A stretch of 64,000 nt of DNA from Haliscomenobacter sp. (lineage in GTDB: Bacteria; Bacteroidota; Bacteroidia; Chitinophagales; Saprospiraceae), in assembly GCA_016707205.1 (NCBI GenBank), contig JADJHZ010000001.1, forward strand, positions 1 to 64,000. Reading direction: 5' to 3'. The position numbers were made by a program, and so were the translations under genes. This document shows, in pieces, positions 17,420 through 26,507 of this stretch (the first letter of the stretch is position 1; every line of letters begins with the position of its first letter). The notes beneath the pieces are model-generated. The model saw only the letters and a program-made list of their open reading frames with translations, ran no database searches and had not been told where the DNA came from.

Positions 17420-17440
17420 AAACCTGAAAAACGCCAGGGT

Positions 17441-17970
17441 ATGACCCCAGAGCGGGAAGGCCGGATTAGTGAGGTGAAAAGCCGGAGGTTTACCGACCTG
17501 ACCGTCGTTCTGGAAAATGTGCATGACCCGCATAATATCGGAGCTATTCTTCGCACCTGCGACGCGGTAGGCGTTTCCGAAATCTTTGTGGTTCATACCG
17601 ATTCCCGGTTAAGCCACTCCAACCTCCGCTTGGGGAAGCGCGCGTCCGCTGGCGCTCATGATTGGGTTAAGGTCCATTATTTCAACGAGTTGGAGGAGTG
17701 CATGCGGGTCGTCAATCCGCCTATGGACGTATCTTGGCCGCCGTGCCACAGCCTGAAAGCGCTTCGTTGTTTGCCCTGGATTTGAAGATGCCGGCGGCCC
17801 TCTTGTTCGGCAACGAGCAAACAGGAATTTCGGAGCAAGCCCTGGGCGCAGCGCATTCTTGTTTCGCCATTCCTCAAACCGGAATGATCGAAAGCCTGAA
17901 CATATCGGTAGCCTGCGCCGTCAGCTTGTATGAAGCGTTCCGCCAAAGGAATTTACCCGTGTTAAGCTAA
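17441..17970 (+). pseudogene. TrmH/SpoU family RNA 2'-O-methyltransferase, frameshifted
   Basis: The first part (17441 to about 17710) reads as a SPOUT methyltransferase N-terminal half with VVLENVHDPHNIGAILRTCDAVG and LRLGKRASAGAHDW. The second part continues in another frame (from about 17700) with RILAAVPQPESASLFALDL, the AALLFGNEQTGIS motif and MIESLNISVACAVSLYE, the SAM-binding knot. One missing base near 17703-17712 (for example in the GGG run of GCGGGTC) would join them into a normal protein of about 176 residues. The family methylates ribose in tRNA (TrmH: G18) or rRNA. A sequencing error is more likely than decay, since both halves are well conserved. Confidence 0.85.
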
Positions 17971-17980
17971 AGAACCCATT

Positions 17981-18929
17981 ATGAAAAAGATTCTTTTATT
18001 CCTCTTTTCCGGGATATTATTTATCCTGCTCGTTTTTGCCGCTCGGAATTTTCATTCGGGATATTCCGGCCGAAATCCTGGAAGAACGTTATGCCTATGC
18101 GGAGGATTCGGGATTTCTCACGCTTCAGGGCATGCTGGTTCATTACCGCCGCACCGGAAAGGGGATGCCCGTACTTCTTTTGCACGGAACGGGCGCCTCC
18201 CTGCATACCTGGGAAGGATGGACGAAAATCCTGGCCCCGTATGCCGAACTGGTTAGCGTGGACCTCCCCGGTTTTGGGCTTACCGGGAGCAAGCCAGACC
18301 GGGACTATTCCCTGCAAGCGTATGTGCGGTTTTTGGAAGAATTTACGGCTGCGCTAAAACTGGATTCCTTTTACCTGGCTGGAAATTCACTCGGTGGGGC
18401 TATTGCCTGGAACTATGCCTTGACCCACCCGGAGCAAGTCCGGAAATTGATTCTGCTGGATGCTGCCGGATTTCCAAAACAGGCAAAAGATCCCCTTGCC
18501 ATGCGCCTGGCCAAAATGCCCCTTGCAGCAAGTGCGATGACCCGGATCACGCCAAAAAGCCTGGTGCGTAAATCGCTGCTCGATGTGTACGGCGATGACG
18601 CCAAAGTCACCCCGGCGCTTGTCGGCCGCTACTTTGAGCTATTGCTGCATCCGGGCAACAGGGAAGCGTTTGCCGACCGCGCCAAACTGGCACATGCGCT
18701 GGAGACAGCGCGGCTTTCCCAGCTTAAGATACCCGTCCTGATCCAATGGGGGGCTCTGGACACCTGGATTCCCTCCTCGGATGGCGAACGATTTAAATCC
18801 CTGATCCCGGGGGCCCAACTGAAGATTTACCCTGGGTTAGGGCATGTGCCTATGGAGGAAGATCCAGCAGTAACGGGGAAGGACGCCCTGGACTTTTTAT
18901 TCGGCCCAGGGCTGCCCGCCTTAAAATAA
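17981..18929 (+). pseudogene. alpha/beta hydrolase with N-terminal membrane anchor, frameshifted
   Basis: The N-terminal anchor MKKILLFLFSGILFILLVF is encoded from 17981; the rest is in another frame from about 18036 (IFIRDIPAEILEERYA). Removing one base between about 18030 and 18050 (T5 at 18031-18035 or A2/T4 after it) would give one protein of about 315 residues. Hydrolase motifs: oxyanion region LLLHGTGASLHTWEGW, nucleophile elbow GNSLGG, an acid in WGALDTWIPS and the final histidine in GLGHVPMEED. Such proteins are esterases or C-C hydrolases; the substrate is unknown. It follows the methyltransferase after 10 bases and overlaps the convergent fhs gene by 9 bases. Confidence 0.82.
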
Positions 18930-20591
18930 CCCGGTAATATTTCCTTCGGAATCGACATCGATCGATTCAGCGGCCGGCACTTCCGGAAGGCCTGGCATGC
19001 GCATGATCTCTCCGGTGATCGGCACTACGAATCCTGCGCCGGAAGCGATTTCGATTTCCCTGACCGTCACGACAAAATCCTTGGGCCTGCCGAGTAATTC
19101 GGGGTTGTCCGAGAGCGATTTTTGCGTTTTGGCGATGCATACCGCCAGGTGGTTAAGCCCCAGCCGGTCAATTTTGCGTAAATCGGCCCTGGCTTTCGGG
19201 GTATAATCCACGGCTTCTGCGCCGTAAATCCGGGTAGCGATCGTCCGGATTTTTTCTTCGACGGACCAGTTCCAATCGTACAGGGGCAGGAAGGGCTCCT
19301 GCTGGGCATCGGCGAGCCTGACTACGGCTTCGGCCATTTCCAAAGCCCCTTCTCCACCTTTTGCCCAAACATCGGACAGGAAGGCGTCAACGCCTTTTTC
19401 CTTGCACCGATCTCTGACGACCTGGATTTCTTCTTCGGTGTCGGTAGGAAATTTATTGATCGCCACCACCATAGGCAGTCCGAACAGACGTACATTCTCC
19501 AGGTGCTTGTCCAGGTTTTCCATTCCCTTGGCGACTGCTACCGGGTCGGGGGTCGTCAGCACTTTGAGGTCTGTCCCGCCATGGTATTTCAGCGCGCGGA
19601 TGGTCGCCACAAGGACAACTGCGTGGGGCGAAAGCCCGGAGCTTTGGCATTTAATGTCGAAAAATTTTTCCGCACCAAGATCAAATCCAAACCCAGCTTC
19701 CGTGACGACATAATCGGAAAGGGAAAGCCCCATTCGGGTAGCGATCACCGTATTGGTGCCCTGGGCAATATTCGCAAAGGGGCCCCCATGGATGATGGCG
19801 GGATTGCCTTCCAGCGTTTGGACCAGGTTGGGTTGGATCGCGTCTTTCAACAGAGCGGTCATCGCGCCATGCACCTTCAGGTCCCGCGCGTAGATGGGCT
19901 TTTTGTCGTGGGTGAACCCGATGAAAATATTGCCAAGGCGGGTTTTTAAGTTTTCCAGGTTGTCCGATAAGCACAAAATAGCCATGACCTCTGAAGCCGC
20001 TGTAATGTCGAAGCCCGTTTCCCGGGGAACCCCAGACGAAGAGCCTCCCAATCCCACCACGATCTGCCGCAGGGCGCGATCGTTCATATCCATAACCCGT
20101 TTCCACACCACGGTTCGGGAGTCCAGGCCGAGGGTGTTCTTTTTATTCTGCAGGTTATTGTCGATGGCTGCAGCGAGCAGGTTGTGCGCTTTTTCCACAG
20201 CGGAGAAATCGCCGGTAAAGTGTAAGTTAATGTCTTCCATGGGCACCACCTGGGCGTATCCTCCGCCGGTTGCTCCGCCTTTGATGCCAAATACAGGCCC
20301 CAAAGAGGGTTCGCGCAGGACCACGGTTGTTTTCTTCCCGATGCGGTTCATGGCCATAGCCAACCCGATCGACGTGGTCGTTTTTCCCTCTCCGGCCGGG
20401 GTGGGGGAGATGGCGCTAACCAGGATCAGTTTGCCTCTCTTGACCTTCTCCATATCGATTAACGACAGCGGGAGTTTGGCTTTGAACTTGCCATATCGGT
20501 AAAGCGCTTCTTCGCCAAGGCCAAGTTGAGCGGCGATTTGCCCGATGTCGTTCATAGGTACCGACCGGGCAATTTCGAGATCAGTGTTCAT
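18921..20591 (-). CDS. fhs: formate-tetrahydrofolate ligase
   Basis: A 556-residue enzyme that makes 10-formyl-THF from formate, THF and ATP. The ATP P-loop is PTPAGEGKTTTS (63-74), and the strongly conserved VLREPSLGPVFGIKGGATGGGYAQV and FTGDFSAVEKAHNLL segments follow. The C-terminus has GFVVPITGEIMRMPGLP. Length is typical (about 555). It provides one-carbon units for purine synthesis, which fits with purM, purL and guaA in the same window, though they are not in one operon. The SDR gene lies upstream on the same strand after 64 bases. Confidence 0.97.
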   Translation of the reverse strand: MNTDLEIARSVPMNDIGQIAAQLGLGEEALYRYGKFKAKLPLSLIDMEKVKRGKLILVSAISPTPAGEGKTTTSIGLAMAMNRIGKKTTVVLREPSLGPVFGIKGGATGGGYAQVVPMEDINLHFTGDFSAVEKAHNLLAAAIDNNLQNKKNTLGLDSRTVVWKRVMDMNDRALRQIVVGLGGSSSGVPRETGFDITAASEVMAILCLSDNLENLKTRLGNIFIGFTHDKKPIYARDLKVHGAMTALLKDAIQPNLVQTLEGNPAIIHGGPFANIAQGTNTVIATRMGLSLSDYVVTEAGFGFDLGAEKFFDIKCQSSGLSPHAVVLVATIRALKYHGGTDLKVLTTPDPVAVAKGMENLDKHLENVRLFGLPMVVAINKFPTDTEEEIQVVRDRCKEKGVDAFLSDVWAKGGEGALEMAEAVVRLADAQQEPFLPLYDWNWSVEEKIRTIATRIYGAEAVDYTPKARADLRKIDRLGLNHLAVCIAKTQKSLSDNPELLGRPKDFVVTVREIEIASGAGFVVPITGEIMRMPGLPEVPAAESIDVDSEGNITGLF

Positions 20592-20655
20592 GATTTATTT
20601 GATTTATGGTTAGGATAAAAAAGCGGGTAGGTTTCCGGCTGGAGAAGGAATAAGG

Positions 20656-21420
20656 TCAAATGGTGTATCCCCCGTCAGCGGTGAACACGCTCCCGGTGGA
20701 ATACGCCGAGGCCTCCGCAGCCAGAAAAAGAGCGAGAGCGGCAATCTCTTCCGGGGTACCGACCCGGGCTATGGGCAATTGCCCCATCATGTGGTTCAGG
20801 ATCGCTTCGTTTCCCCAAAGCGCTTCGCTGAATTTGGTCTTGATCAGCCCCGGGCAGATGGCGTTGACCCGGATGCCATAGGCGCCCCATTCCTTGGCCA
20901 GAACTTTGGTCAGGGAGATTAGCGCCGCCTTGCTAACGCTGTAGATTCCCAACATGGGCTCAGGGCGCAAGCCGCCAATGCTGCTGATGTTGATGACCGA
21001 TCCTCCTCCTCTCGTTTTCATGGAAGGTAAGCACCTTTTGGACAATTCAAACGGCCCCTTGAGGTTGGCATCCATGATCTTGTCAAATGCCCAGGCTTCG
21101 GTTTGTTCTACCGGGCCAAAGACCGGATTGGCGGCGGCGTTGTTGACCAAAATATCTACCCCTCCAAAATGCGCTAAGCAGGCTTCTGTCAAATGGTGGA
21201 TCTCGTCCATTTTACTAACATTGGCGGCAACGGCCAGGGCTTCAATACCCTCTTTGGCCAGACTGGCGGCCAGGGAATCCAATGTTTCCTGTTTTCGGCT
21301 GGATAGAACCACCTGGGCGCCAGCACGTCCGAATTCCCGGGCAATAGCCTCTCCAATACCTTTACTGGCCCCGGTGATGATGGCAACTTTGCCCTGGAGC
21401 GAAAAAAGATCCTTTGTCAT
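20656..21420 (-). CDS. SDR family oxidoreductase
   Basis: A 254-residue classical short-chain dehydrogenase. Cofactor motif TGASKGIG (16-23); an Arg at 42 after the second strand (SSRKQE) would favour NADP. Catalytic residues: N93/N94 in VNNAAANP, S146/S147 in INISSIGG, Y160 and K164 in YSVSK. The C-terminal AYSTGSVFTADGGYTI is normal for the family. The substrate cannot be inferred; relatives act in fatty-acid, sugar or alcohol oxidation. It could be cotranscribed with fhs downstream. Confidence 0.9.
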   Translation of the reverse strand: MTKDLFSLQGKVAIITGASKGIGEAIAREFGRAGAQVVLSSRKQETLDSLAASLAKEGIEALAVAANVSKMDEIHHLTEACLAHFGGVDILVNNAAANPVFGPVEQTEAWAFDKIMDANLKGPFELSKRCLPSMKTRGGGSVINISSIGGLRPEPMLGIYSVSKAALISLTKVLAKEWGAYGIRVNAICPGLIKTKFSEALWGNEAILNHMMGQLPIARVGTPEEIAALALFLAAEASAYSTGSVFTADGGYTI

Positions 21421-21526
21421 AACCTGTTGGATAAGGATGAATGAACAGGAAGATACGAAGAATTAGACGCACCCCACAGCATGAAGGAGAATAATTTTAG
21501 CTGCCGGGTGCGTCCAGGAAGGGAAA

Positions 21527-21874
21527 TCAGATATGCAGGCGGTCCTTGCGTTCCATCAGAACATCCTCGCTCTCCGGCCGGTCGGGGTCCGGTACGCAAC
21601 AGTCTACCGGGCAAACGGCAGCGCATTGGGGCTCTTCGTGAAAACCTACGCATTCCGTGCACTTGTCCGGAACGATATAATAGTAATCCTCTGAAACAGG
21701 GCTGTTTTTGTCGGAACTCTTAACTGCCTTGCCATCTTCCAGGGTGTACATCCCTGTGATAGAGGTCCCGTCGGCAATCGCCCATTCTACTCCTCCTTCA
21801 TAAATGGCATTATTCGGGCACTCTGGTTCGCAGGCGCCGCAGTTAATGCATTCATCGGTGATCATTATAGCCAT
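21527..21874 (-). CDS. 4Fe-4S dicluster ferredoxin (YfhL-like)
   Basis: A 115-residue ferredoxin starting at MAIMITDECINCGACEPECP; the frame is open further upstream to 21946, but the conserved N-terminus and a -7 box at 21916-21923 favour the start at 21874. Cluster motifs: CxxCxxCxxxCP at 9-20, and CxxCx8CxxxCP (CTECVGFHEEPQCAAVCP) near the middle, the YfhL/Alvin-type spacing. An insertion of about 25 residues between the clusters, with SSDKNSPVSEDYYYIV, is seen. It transfers electrons in the cytoplasm; partner unknown. Confidence 0.92.
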   Translation of the reverse strand: MAIMITDECINCGACEPECPNNAIYEGGVEWAIADGTSITGMYTLEDGKAVKSSDKNSPVSEDYYYIVPDKCTECVGFHEEPQCAAVCPVDCCVPDPDRPESEDVLMERKDRLHI

Positions 21875-21915
21875 GATATTCTTATTTGATCGGTATGTTT
21901 GAATTTTACCGAATG

Positions 21916-21923
21916 CAAAAATA
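21916..21923 (-). promoter_or_regulatory. -7 box for the ferredoxin gene
   Basis: On the minus strand this reads TATTTTTG (TAnnTTTG exact), 41 bases before the chosen ferredoxin start. It supports the shorter protein start. Confidence 0.45.
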
Positions 21924-21958
21924 GTCCCTTGGATAAAATTATTCAAATCTGCTTATCG

Positions 21959-21966
21959 TATCTTTG
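21959..21966 (+). promoter_or_regulatory. -7 box for mutS
   Basis: TATCTTTG (exact TAnnTTTG), 40 bases before the mutS start. It is back to back with the -7 box of the ferredoxin on the other strand, so this 132-base spacer holds two divergent promoters. Confidence 0.5.
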
Positions 21967-22006
21967 CTAACCCGACGCAAAAACCGGCGGGAGAATACTT
22001 TTCTCT

Positions 22007-24653
22007 ATGTCCAAAGAGCCCTCCGAGAAGACTACTCCCCTAATGGAGCAGTATGTTAAAATCAAGGCGAAGTACCCGGACGCGATCCTGTTGTTCCGGG
22101 TGGGGGATTTTTATGAAACCTTTGGGCAAGATGCAGTCAAGGCATCCAGGGTGCTGGGGATTGTGCTTACCAGCAGGAACAACGGGGGCAGCGATGTGGA
22201 ACTTGCCGGATTTCCCTTTCACTCCCTGGATCTGTACCTTCCCCGCTTGGTGCGGGGAGGGTACCGCGTAGCTATCTGCGAGCAGCTTGAAAAACCCCAT
22301 CCTCAAAAAAAGATCGTCAAACGCGGGGTTACCGAGGTGGTTACTCCCGGCGTTGCAGTGGATGACAAGCTACTGGACCATAAATCCAATAATTTCCTGG
22401 CTTCCGTTTGTTTCGGACGAGAGGAAACCATTGGCGTCGCTTTTCTCGATATCTCGACCGGGGAGTTCCTGGTTAGCGAAGGGGATCTCCCCAGTGTGGA
22501 TAAGCTGATCCAAAGCTTTCAGCCCTCGGAGATTCTGTTTTCCAAAGACCGCAGGAAACTTTTCGAGAAGTCATTCGGAGACAAATTCTACACCTTTGCG
22601 CTGGAAGAATGGGTTTTTACCAAAGATTTTGCGACGGAAAAGCTGCACCGCCATTTTGAGGTCCAAAACCTGAAAGGGTTTGGGATCGACGGGCTCGAAC
22701 AAGCGCAGATTGCCGCAGGGGCTGTTCTTCACTATCTCTCGACAACGGAGAATAACAACTTGCGCCATATTTCCCGAATTAACCGGGTTCAGCCCGACCG
22801 CTATGTATGGCTCGACCGGTTCACCATCCGCAACCTGGAGTTGTTGCATAGCCCGCACGACACAGGAATCCCTCTGATCCGGATTTTGGACCAGACCATC
22901 TCTCCTATGGGCGCCCGGCTTTTAAAGAAATGGATCGTCTTGCCGTTGAAAGAAAAGAACGCCATTGAACAGCGGCACGATACGGTGGCCTATTTTATTG
23001 AGAATCAAGAAATAACTTCCGCTGCCGGGCAGTACATCCGGGAAAATGGGCGATTTGGAACGCTTGATTTCCAAAGTGCCCCTGGGAAAGATCAACCCCA
23101 GAGATGTTGTTCAGTTGAAAAGAGCCATGAAAGCAATTCGCCCGCTCAAGCAGCTGCTAGAGGAAACCGGGCGCCCTCAGCTGACCAAATTTGCCGATGC
23201 ATTAAATCCATGTCCCGCGCTAACCGACCGGATCGAGCGCGACCTGGAGGAAGAACCCCCTGTCAACCTGAGCAAAGGCGGAGTAATCGCGCAAGGATGC
23301 CACCCTGAGTTGGACGACCTCCGGAATACAATTCTTCACGCCAAAGACCTGCTGCTGGATATTCAAGTGAGGGAAAGCCAGCGCACCGGGATCGCTTCTT
23401 TAAAGATCGGCTACAATTCCGTCTTCGGGTATTACCTGGAAGTGACCAATAAGTACAAAAACCAAGTCCCTGCTGATTGGGTGCGGAAACAAACCCTGAC
23501 CAACGGCGAACGCTACCTCACCGATGAATTGAAGCGGCTGGAGGAAAAAATCCTGGGAGCGGAGGAAAAGGTTCTGGAACTCGAAGAGCGCATATTTCAG
23601 CAACTGATTGCCGACATTGGCGATTATATTGAGCCTGTCCAGCATAATGCTCAGGTGGTAGCCCGCCTGGACTGCTTGCTGTCCTTTGCTTATGTGGCGA
23701 TGAAAAACGCGTATAGCCGCCCGGAGATAACAGAAGGTTTTGGGATCGAAATCAAAGAAGGCCGGCACCCGGTCATCGAAAAGCAACTCCCACTGGAGGA
23801 AAGTTACGTGCCCAATGATGTGTTTCTGGACCGGGACGAACAGCAAATCCTGATGATTACCGGGCCCAATATGTCCGGTAAATCCGCCGTGCTTCGGCAA
23901 ACGGCGCTGATTTGCCTGATGGCCCAAATGGGCGGTTTCGTCCCGGCGAAATCGGCCCGGATTGGCGTCCTGGACAAGCTCTTTACCCGGGTTGGCGCCT
24001 CGGACAACATTTCCTCGGGGGAGTCTACCTTCATGGTGGAAATGAATGAGACGGCCAGCATCATGAACAATATTTCCGATCGCAGCCTCATCCTGCTGGA
24101 CGAAATCGGACGGGGTACCAGTACCTACGACGGGATTTCCATTGCCTGGTCCATTGCGGAGTTTTTGCATAACAACCCATTTTCCCGGCCCAAAACCCTT
24201 TTCGCTACCCATTACCACGAACTTAACGAACTGGCGGAGCGCTTCCCCCGAATCCATAACTTTCACATCTCTACCCGGGAGGTAGGGCACAACGTGCTGT
24301 TCTTGAGGAAATTGGTTTCAGGAGGCAGTCAGCATAGTTTTGGAATCCATGTAGCCAAGATGGCGGGTATGCCAAGAAAGATCGTGGAGCGGGCCACGGA
24401 AATCCTGGAACAGTTGGAAAAGAAATTTATTGAGGATAACGTGCAGGGAGCATCATCGGAACTTTCCGTCCAACGCCCCGCGACCAAGCAGGTGAGCAAT
24501 GAGCCCTTGCAACTGAGCATTTTTGAAACGGTTGATCCGTTGGCTGGTAAACTTCGTACCGCGTTAAAAGGACTGGACCTTCACTCCATGACGCCAATCG
24601 AATGTATGTTGCGATTGAATGAACTTAAAAAACTGGTAGAAGACGAAGAATGA
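22007..24653 (+). pseudogene. mutS: DNA mismatch repair protein MutS, one frameshift
   Basis: Two frames give one MutS of about 881 residues. The first (22007 to about 23048) has the mismatch-binding domain with the phenylalanine-containing LLFRVGDFYETFG motif near residue 30, and the connector domain. The second (from 23046) gives the lever, clamp and ATPase: Walker A GPNMSGKSAVLRQ, Walker B LILLDEIGRGTSTYDG, the ATHYHELNEL histidine and the C-terminal helix-turn-helix. The break is at GGGAAAATGGG (23040-23050): with three instead of four A's, REMGDLERLISK reads through. A homopolymer error is the simplest reading. MutS recognises mismatches and recruits MutL. Its end overlaps dapB by 4 bases (ATGA). 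Confidence 0.95.
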
Positions 24654-25372
24654 AGATAGCAATCATCGGATACGGCAAAATGGGAAAAATCATCGCTAAA
24701 CTGGCGGAGGAAGCCGGACATCGCATCGTCTTGATTATCGACCGGGACAACCTCGATGATTTAACGGCTGAGCGCCTGGCGGAAGCGGAGGTAGCCATCG
24801 AGTTTTCTCAACCTGAATCCGCCGTTGGAAATATTTCTGCCTGCCTGGAAGCCGGCATTCCGGTAGTTTGCGGCACCACCGGATGGTTGGATCGGCTGGA
24901 TGAAGTAAAAGGACAGGTGAGCCGCTGCCAGGGGGCCTTGTTTTACGCGTCCAATTACAGTATTGGCGTTAATATTTTTTTTGCCGTCAACCGCTACCTG
25001 GCCCGGTTAATGAACAGGCATCCGCAATATGAAGTGGCTTTGGAAGAAATTCATCATACCCAAAAGGTGGACGCCCCAAGCGGCACCGCGATTACCCTGG
25101 CCAACGGCATTCTAGAGGAAATCGATCGCAAACGGACCTGGGTTGCGGAAGCGCCGTCTGCACCCGGGGAAATTCATATTCATTCTATCCGGCTTGGAGA
25201 GACTCCCGGAACGCATCAGATCGTGTATAGCTCGCCAACCGATTCCATCGCTATCCGGCATGAAGCCAATTCCAGGGAAGGTTTTGCGAAAGGCGCTCTG
25301 GAAGCCGCTCAGTGGCTGGTTGGGAAGCAAGGCGTATTCGGTATGAAAGATATGCTTGGATTAGAAATTTAG
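24650..25372 (+). CDS. dapB: 4-hydroxy-tetrahydrodipicolinate reductase
   Basis: A 240-residue enzyme of lysine/diaminopimelate synthesis. NAD(P) motif GYGKMGKI at 7-14, the CGTTGW segment (74-79), SNYSIGVN (101-108), and the substrate motif with catalytic histidine HHTQKVDAPSGTA (H135/H136, K139). It is slightly shorter than E. coli DapB (273), as is common in Bacteroidota. Translationally coupled to mutS by an ATGA overlap and followed after 4 bases by the endonuclease/phosphatase-family gene. Confidence 0.96.
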   Translation: MKIAIIGYGKMGKIIAKLAEEAGHRIVLIIDRDNLDDLTAERLAEAEVAIEFSQPESAVGNISACLEAGIPVVCGTTGWLDRLDEVKGQVSRCQGALFYASNYSIGVNIFFAVNRYLARLMNRHPQYEVALEEIHHTQKVDAPSGTAITLANGILEEIDRKRTWVAEAPSAPGEIHIHSIRLGETPGTHQIVYSSPTDSIAIRHEANSREGFAKGALEAAQWLVGKQGVFGMKDMLGLEI

Positions 25373-25376
25373 GTTC

Positions 25377-26495
25377 ATGGAAAGAAAGGATGCCTTCCCC
25401 AAGAACGCCGCCAAGCGGCTCTTAAAGGCAGCTGGAGTCCTTCTTGCTTTATTCCTGCTGTATGTGAGTGGAGTTCTGGTATTTGGGGCATGGACGGCTT
25501 ATGTCCCTCTTGCCCAAGGACCGGCCGAGTCGGTTCAGAAAGCAGGAACTGCTTCGTTTCCCGATTCTACGCTTTCGTTCATGATTTGGAATATCGGGTA
25601 TGCCGGATTGGGGGCGGAGGTTGCGTTTTTCTATGAGCATAGCAGTCTGGTATCTTCTGGACGGACTATTCGCGCGGAAAAAGATTTGAGCCGGGCTTAC
25701 TATCGGGAAATTGAACAGTTTGTAGCAGCGCAAAAAGTCGATTTTTTCCTTCTTCAGGAAATTGACCGGCCTTCCAGGCGAAGTTATTCCAACGATCAGG
25801 TGGCCACGTTGGCCAAACGCTTGCCTGGGTATGCGGCCGATTTTTTTGTAAACTATCAGGTCCGCTGGGTTCCGGTACCCCTATTGGAGCCCTGGCACGC
25901 TTATGGGAACGTAAGCAGCGGGCTGGCGACCTACTCCAGGGTTCAGCCTATGGCGGCTACTCGCTATCAGCTTCCGGGCCAATTTTCCTGGCCGGCCCGG
26001 ATGTTCATGCTCGACCGGTGTGTTGGCGTCAGCAGGTTTTCGCTGGCGAATGGAAAAGAACTGGTGTTGGTTAACGTGCATAACGAAGCTTACGACAAAG
26101 GAGGGCGGATCAAGCGGCAGCAACTGGCTTTTATCCGGCGGTTTCTGGAAAAAGAATATGTCAAAGGCAATTATATCGTAGCTGGCGGAGATTGGAATCA
26201 AAGCCCTCCATTCTTCAAACCGGAATCGCTTCAGCCGGTTTTCACCAAGTTTTCCGAACAAATTCCCCTGAATCCGGAATTTATGCCGCCTACCTGGCGG
26301 TGGGTATACGACCCTGGCCATCCGACGAACCGAAGTTTGAAACAGCCTTATGCCAAGAGTCAATCCGAGGTGGCCTTGATCGACTTTTTTCTCATCTCCC
26401 CCAATATTCGCGTGCACCGGGTCAAAACCCTGGATCAGCAGTTCAGGGCTTCCGACCATCAACCGGTGTGGATGGAGGCCAGCTTAATCCGGTAA
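25377..26495 (+). CDS. endonuclease/exonuclease/phosphatase family protein, membrane-anchored
   Basis: A 372-residue protein. One N-terminal hydrophobic helix (LLKAAGVLLALFLLYVSGVL) is followed by an EEP domain: FMIWNIGYAG (the N ligand), LLQEIDRPS (metal-binding Glu), NVHNEAYDKGG, AGGDWNQSP (GDxN), DFFLISPNI and the catalytic ASDHQPVW. All core residues are seen. The active domain would be on the periplasmic side. Relatives cut nucleic acids or phospholipid head groups; substrate unknown. Third gene of the mutS-dapB group. Confidence 0.88.
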   Translation: MERKDAFPKNAAKRLLKAAGVLLALFLLYVSGVLVFGAWTAYVPLAQGPAESVQKAGTASFPDSTLSFMIWNIGYAGLGAEVAFFYEHSSLVSSGRTIRAEKDLSRAYYREIEQFVAAQKVDFFLLQEIDRPSRRSYSNDQVATLAKRLPGYAADFFVNYQVRWVPVPLLEPWHAYGNVSSGLATYSRVQPMAATRYQLPGQFSWPARMFMLDRCVGVSRFSLANGKELVLVNVHNEAYDKGGRIKRQQLAFIRRFLEKEYVKGNYIVAGGDWNQSPPFFKPESLQPVFTKFSEQIPLNPEFMPPTWRWVYDPGHPTNRSLKQPYAKSQSEVALIDFFLISPNIRVHRVKTLDQQFRASDHQPVWMEASLIR

Positions 26496-26507
26496 GGAAT
26501 GTTGGTT

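Noticed and set aside
23036..23052. Programmed frameshifting in mutS
   Set aside because: No slippery heptamer plus pseudoknot is seen, and many other genes in the window have similar breaks; a read error is simpler.
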